64,000 bases of DNA from positions 189,501 through 253,500 of the forward strand of contig NZ_CP029831.1 in assembly GCF_003233655.1 (NCBI RefSeq), given 5' to 3'. The notes beneath the pieces were generated by a model, which searched no databases, had not been told where the DNA came from, and saw only the letters and a program-made list of their open reading frames with translations. Position numbers and translations under genes: made by a program. The DNA is from Azospirillum ramasamyi (GTDB lineage: Bacteria > Pseudomonadota > Alphaproteobacteria > Azospirillales > Azospirillaceae). Below, one piece after another: positions 60,714-64,000 of the stretch. Within the stretch, counting starts at the first letter, position 1. The number at the start of each line of letters is the position of its first letter.

Positions 60714-61412
60714 ATGACCATCCTGTCGCGCGCCGCCGCCGCCCTGCTGGCGACCTCGGCCCTTGTCGCCATCGCTTCCCCGTCGCTCGCTCAGGACTTC
60801 AAGGGCAAGTCGGCCGGCGACATTCTCGTCCGTGCGCGCGGCCTGGCCGTACTGCCGCAGGAAAAGGGCACTCTGAACAACAGCGCGCTGGGCGACATCG
60901 GGTCGGCCAAGGTCGGCAACGACTACATTCCCGAAGTCGACTTCACCTATTTCTTCACCGACAACATCGCCGCCGAGCTGATCGCCGGCACCAGCCGCCA
61001 CAAGGTCAGCGGCAACCTGCTGCCGGCGCTGGGCGGCGGCATCGATGTCGGCAAGGTTTCCCTGCTGCCGCCGACCCTGACGGTGCAGTACCACTTCATG
61101 CCGAAGGAGCGCATCAGCCCCTACGTCGGCGCCGGCATCAACTACACCCTGTTCTACAACGCGGATGCGGCCAACAACCCGAACGCCGCCGGCCTGAGCG
61201 TCACCGACGTCGAGTACAAGAACCGCTTCGGCTGGGCCCTGCAGGCCGGTGTCGACGTCGCCCTGACCGGCAACTGGTCGCTGAACCTCGACGTCAAGAA
61301 GATCTTCCTGAAGACCGACGTCACCGCGACTGTCAACGGCGCGCTGCCGGTCACCTCGAAGGTCACGCTGGACCCGTGGCTGGTCGGCGTCGGCCTCGGC
61401 TACCGCTTCTAA
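60714..61412 (+). CDS. OmpW-family outer-membrane beta-barrel protein
   Basis: The 232-aa protein has a signal peptide (AAAALLATSALVAIASPSLA, then QDF). Family landmarks are DILVRARGLAVLP, VDFTYFFTDNIAAELIAGTS, LPPTLTVQYHFMP, ISPYVGAGINYTLFYN, SLNLDVKKIFLKT and the C-terminal LDPWLVGVGLGYRF ending in Phe. OmpW proteins form small barrels for hydrophobic solutes. Start ATG 60714 has tggag 8 nt upstream. It has its own terminator at 61447. The 156-bp gap before it has no clear promoter by eye. Confidence 0.94.
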   Translation: MTILSRAAAALLATSALVAIASPSLAQDFKGKSAGDILVRARGLAVLPQEKGTLNNSALGDIGSAKVGNDYIPEVDFTYFFTDNIAAELIAGTSRHKVSGNLLPALGGGIDVGKVSLLPPTLTVQYHFMPKERISPYVGAGINYTLFYNADAANNPNAAGLSVTDVEYKNRFGWALQAGVDVALTGNWSLNLDVKKIFLKTDVTATVNGALPVTSKVTLDPWLVGVGLGYRF

Positions 61413-61446
61413 GAACGGGCTCCGGGACTCGTCCCGGGCATCCAAA

Positions 61447-61486
61447 GGACGGCCTCCCCCATCCGGGGAGGCCGTCCTTTTCTTTT
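61447..61486 (+). terminator. Strong rho-independent terminator of the ompW-like gene
   Basis: GGACGGCCTCCCC (61447-61459) pairs perfectly with GGGGAGGCCGTCC (61465-61477) around a 5-nt loop, and is followed by TTTTCTTTT. It lies 34 nt after the stop codon. Confidence 0.95.
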
Positions 61487-61563
61487 AACCATCTGTCTTG
61501 CAGATTGTACGCGGGTTCCCATGATACCCTAATCAGGGTCAACGGAAGGGAGACCGTACCGCC

Positions 61564-61998
61564 ATGCATGTTGCAGCCGTCTTGAAGCGCAAGGGCAACC
61601 GGATCGTTTCCGCCGCACCGGACGATACCGTGGCCGCCGTGACCCGCCTGCTGACCGAGCACCGGATCGGCGCCGTGCTGGTGATGGACAGCGACGGCCA
61701 GCCGGTCGGCATCCTGTCGGAACGCGACATCGTGCGGGCGATCGCCCGCGACGGGGCTGCGGCACTCGACCGCCCCGCGGCGGACCTGATGACGCGCGAA
61801 CTGATCACCGCCAGCCCCACGGATACCGTCGCCGACATGATGGCGGTGATGACCGAACGCCGCATCCGCCATGTGCCCATCGTCGAGGCCGGCCGCGTGA
61901 TCGGCGTCATCAGCATCGGCGACGTGGTGAAGGCGCGCATCGACGATGCCGAGTTGGAAGTCGAATCCCTGCGCGGCTATGTGGCCGGAATGGGCTGA
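61564..61998 (+). CDS. Two-CBS-domain protein
   Basis: The 144-aa protein consists of two CBS domains: residues ~8-70 (LLTEHRIGAVLVMDSDGQPV, ILSERDIVRAI) and ~75-135 (MTRELITASPTDTVADMM, RIRHVPIVEAGRVIGVISIGDVV). Stand-alone CBS pairs bind adenosyl nucleotides or AMP and act as small regulators; the partner is unknown. It is monocistronic, set between the ompW-like terminator and a convergent response regulator gene. Confidence 0.93.
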   Translation: MHVAAVLKRKGNRIVSAAPDDTVAAVTRLLTEHRIGAVLVMDSDGQPVGILSERDIVRAIARDGAAALDRPAADLMTRELITASPTDTVADMMAVMTERRIRHVPIVEAGRVIGVISIGDVVKARIDDAELEVESLRGYVAGMG

Positions 61999-62017
61999 GG
62001 CGATCCACCCGTTTCCA

Positions 62018-62061
62018 ACGCGAGAAGGCCCGCCGGGGTGTCCCGGCGGGCCTTCTCGCGT
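62018..62061. terminator. 20-bp perfect hairpin between convergent genes
   Basis: The 20 bases 62018-62037 are the exact reverse complement of 62042-62061, with a 4-nt GTGT loop. The stem contains GAGAAGGCCCGCCGGG and its complement. It lies 20 nt after the CBS-protein stop and 69 nt beyond the stop of the convergent regulator. There is no T-run, but such a stem could end transcription from both sides. Confidence 0.75.
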
Positions 62062-62129
62062 GAAGATCCGACATGCTGGCTTGTACCGGCAGGCCAATGA
62101 ATTGACCTGCCGTATTGCGTTCGCCGGTA

Positions 62130-62780
62130 TTAGGCCGAATGCGACTGCGGGAAAGCCATGGCTGCCTGGGTGCGGTTGCGCACGCCCAACGACTTGAAGA
62201 TCGCGGTCATATGGATCTTCACCGTGCCTTCGGACAGGCCCAGCTCATGGGCGATCTGCTTGTTCGACTTGCCTTCGCGCAGGCGGTCGAGCACCTCGCG
62301 CTGACGCTGGGTCAGCAGCTGCTCAAGCTGAGGGTCGGTCGGCGGCATCATCGAACCGCCGCGCTGGTCGGGTTCGATCCCCTCGCGCAGAACCGTCGCC
62401 GGCACATAGACGCCGCCGGAGAAGATCAGATCGAGCGCGCTCAACATGATCTTCACGCTCGACGATTTCGGGATGTAGCCGGCGGCGCCGTTCTCCAGCG
62501 CCTCCCGCACGTCGGAATGCGCCTCGGACGCGGACACGACGACGACCTTCGAATTCGGCTGCCGATCGCGCAGCATGCCAATTCCGGAAAAGCCGGGCCA
62601 GCCGGGCATGCGCAGGTCGGTCAGGATCAGGTCATAGGCCTCATCCTTCGCAGCCGCCATGTCCAGAAGCTCGTCGAAATTGCTGGCCTCCGCAAAGGTA
62701 GCATTATCGCGCAGCTGCTCAAGCAGACGGCGAAGACCTTCCCGGAACAGGACGTGATCATCACCGATCAGGATCTTCAT
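62130..62780 (-). CDS. NarL/LuxR-family response regulator
   Basis: The 216-aa protein has a receiver domain (ILIGDDHVLFREGLRRLL, phospho-acceptor Asp in DLILTDLRMPG, VVVVSASE, Lys in GYIPKSSS) and a LuxR-type helix-turn-helix (LTQRQREVLDRLREGKSNKQ, then IAHELGLSEGTVKIHMTAIF). No cognate histidine kinase is adjacent. The 381-bp gap upstream (62781-63161) has an A/T-rich part near 62880-62970, including ATCTC / GAGAT at about 62909-62922, and is the likely promoter region. Confidence 0.93.
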   Translation of the reverse strand: MKILIGDDHVLFREGLRRLLEQLRDNATFAEASNFDELLDMAAAKDEAYDLILTDLRMPGWPGFSGIGMLRDRQPNSKVVVVSASEAHSDVREALENGAAGYIPKSSSVKIMLSALDLIFSGGVYVPATVLREGIEPDQRGGSMMPPTDPQLEQLLTQRQREVLDRLREGKSNKQIAHELGLSEGTVKIHMTAIFKSLGVRNRTQAAMAFPQSHSA

Positions 62781-63081
62781 CGCTCAAACTCCCGAACCAT
62801 GCCTGCCCCTCCGAAAGTCGCCCCAGGGGTTTGAGAAAAGGAGGGGGCTGTTGCCACCCGCATATTCCCTAAAATCCAAAGGATATAGCAGGCACCGGCC
62901 GAACGTAATCTCTATTGAGATGTAACACGCAGGGACGAGAGCGGACAACCGGAAATTAACTTTTGTCACGGCCGCGAATGCCGATCGGCTGAGATCGCCG
63001 CTCGCCAAGAGTGATATTACCAAGGATTTGTGATAATTTTAGGTCATCGTGCGAATGCGCTCTTCACGGTTTACGGAAGGG

Positions 63082-63124
63082 CAAAAAGAAAGCCGGGCCG
63101 GCGCCTTGCGGGCACCGGTCCGGC
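63082..63124 (-). terminator. Rho-independent terminator of the acyl-CoA dehydrogenase gene
   Basis: On the minus strand GCCGGACCGGTGCC (63123-63110) pairs with GGCGCCGGCCCGGC with one A/C mismatch and one wobble, around a 5-nt loop, and is followed by TTTCTTTTTGC. It starts about 38 nt after the stop codon. Confidence 0.85.
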
Positions 63125-63161
63125 CTGAGCTCGCACACTCCCGCGGACGGTCGGACGCGTG

Positions 63162-64000
63162 TCAGAAAGCGGCCTCCTCCAACTCCATCAACGGCTTGGC
63201 GCCGGCGGTGATGGTGATGAACAGGCTGTTCGTCTGCGGCAGCAGCTTGGTCATGTAGAAGCGGGCGGTCTTGATCTTGGCCTCATAGAAGGCGGCATCG
63301 CCCTCCCCGGCTTCGAGCCTGGCCTGCGCCTTCTCCACCATGGTCAGCCAGCTCCAGCCCAGCGCCACCAGACCGAACAGGCGCAGATAGTCGCTGGCGG
63401 CGGCGCCCGCCTCCTCCGGATCCTTCAGCCCCTTCTGGGCGATCAGGGCGGTGGCCTGCTGCAGCTTGGCGAAGGCCTTGGCCAGCGGCATCACGAACTC
63501 GCCCAACTCGTCCTTCTCCATCGCCGCCTCGATGTCGCGGCCGACGGGATGGAAGAAGTGACGGAGCAGGCGGCCGATGTCCTGCGGCAGCTTGCGGCCG
63601 ACGAGGTCGAGCGCCTGGATGCCGTTGGTGCCCTCATAGATCTGGCAGATGCGGGCGTCGCGGACATACTGTTCGACGCCGGTCTCCCAGATGAAGCCAT
63701 GGCCGCCATGGACCTGCACGGCGATGTTGGCCGCGTCGAAACCGATGTCGGTGAACAGCGCCTTGATGATCGGCGTCATCAGCTGGACGAACTCGTCGGC
63801 ATCGCGGCGTGTGCGTGCGTCCGGGTGCTTTTCCGCCACGTCGAGCTTGTAGGCGGTCAGCGCCCCGAGTGCACGCGCGCCTTCGGTGAAGGCGCGGGCG
63901 GTCAGCAGGTTCTTGCGCACGTCGGGGTGGACGATGATCGGGTCTGCCGGCTTGTCCGGCGCCTTCACCCCCGACAGCGACCGGCCCTGGAGCCGTTCGC
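63162..64000 (-). CDS. Acyl-CoA dehydrogenase, C-terminal part (start outside window)
   Basis: About 279 codons of the 3' part are visible, open at the right edge. The visible protein begins ERLQGRSLSGVKAPDKPADP. It continues with HPDVRKNLLTARAFTEG, the catalytic-domain segment QVHGGHGFIWETGVEQYVRD and the FAD-contact motif RICQIYEGTNGIQALDLVGR. The extra C-terminal ~150 residues (GWSWLTMVEKAQARLEAGE, MTKLLPQT) mark the ~590-aa acyl-CoA dehydrogenase subgroup that includes DmdC-like methylmercaptopropionyl-CoA dehydrogenases. The exact substrate cannot be told from this part. A GTG within the frame at about 63968 is internal. Confidence 0.93.
   Translation of the reverse strand, partial: ERLQGRSLSGVKAPDKPADPIIVHPDVRKNLLTARAFTEGARALGALTAYKLDVAEKHPDARTRRDADEFVQLMTPIIKALFTDIGFDAANIAVQVHGGHGFIWETGVEQYVRDARICQIYEGTNGIQALDLVGRKLPQDIGRLLRHFFHPVGRDIEAAMEKDELGEFVMPLAKAFAKLQQATALIAQKGLKDPEEAGAAASDYLRLFGLVALGWSWLTMVEKAQARLEAGEGDAAFYEAKIKTARFYMTKLLPQTNSLFITITAGAKPLMELEEAAF

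Noticed and set aside
1..64000. tRNA, rRNA and insertion-sequence genes
   Set aside because: I looked for T-loop-like GTTCGA strings and transposase-like proteins in the gaps and found none that fold or read convincingly; a covariance-model scan would be decisive.

Overview
The window is high-GC DNA from the chromosome of an alphaproteobacterium, most likely an Azospirillum-like member of the Rhodospirillales. The signs are codon use strongly biased to G/C at third positions, a polA / smc / dciA / mutY housekeeping set, a putrescine-utilisation gene set, and dispersed G/C palindromes between genes. The genus is inferred from this gene complement; no database search was possible.

Layout. Positions 1-13769 (minus) are one giant open frame, cut by the left edge (at least 4589 aa). 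It encodes a repeat-rich RTX-type surface adhesin: a short unique N-terminus, long arrays of ~115-aa Ig/cadherin-like repeats, internal RTX calcium-binding blocks and an 18-proline hinge. Divergent from it (14092-19603) are its probable type I secretion genes: an unusual tandem-fused double ABC transporter with degenerate ATPase motifs, and a HlyD-type adaptor. Next comes an RND efflux operon preceded by an alpha/beta hydrolase whose nucleophile serine is replaced by aspartate (19738-25081), then a beta-lactamase-fold serine hydrolase, polA, an OmpR-type response regulator and a periplasmic solute-binding protein.

Positions 31553-35942 form a Sia-type signalling operon: PP2C phosphatase with HAMP (SiaA), SiaB kinase, SiaC phosphoprotein, a soluble histidine kinase, and a GGDEF diguanylate cyclase (SiaD). 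The histidine kinase and the cyclase share the same ~60-residue N-terminal module, so SiaC may control both. With the giant adhesin, this suggests control of surface attachment and aggregation by c-di-GMP.

Positions 37982-50903 are rich in polyamine genes: agmatine deiminase, a complete PotFGHI-type putrescine ABC transporter, and divergent PuuA-like and PuuB-like genes. Set among them is a three-part fusion protein (GT87-like glycosyltransferase, HAD phosphatase, UbiA/DPPR-synthase-like prenyltransferase) followed by a small SMR/EamA-like membrane protein. This looks like a one-polypeptide pathway for making and using a polyprenyl-phosphate pentose.

The rest (50969-64000) holds a conserved gene of unknown function, smc, a DsbA-like oxidoreductase, dciA, mutY with a DUF1194 protein, a DAO-type FAD oxidoreductase and a small lipoprotein, an OmpW porin, a CBS-domain protein, a NarL/LuxR-type response regulator and the 3' part of an acyl-CoA dehydrogenase gene. 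No tRNA, rRNA, IS element or CRISPR array was recognised.
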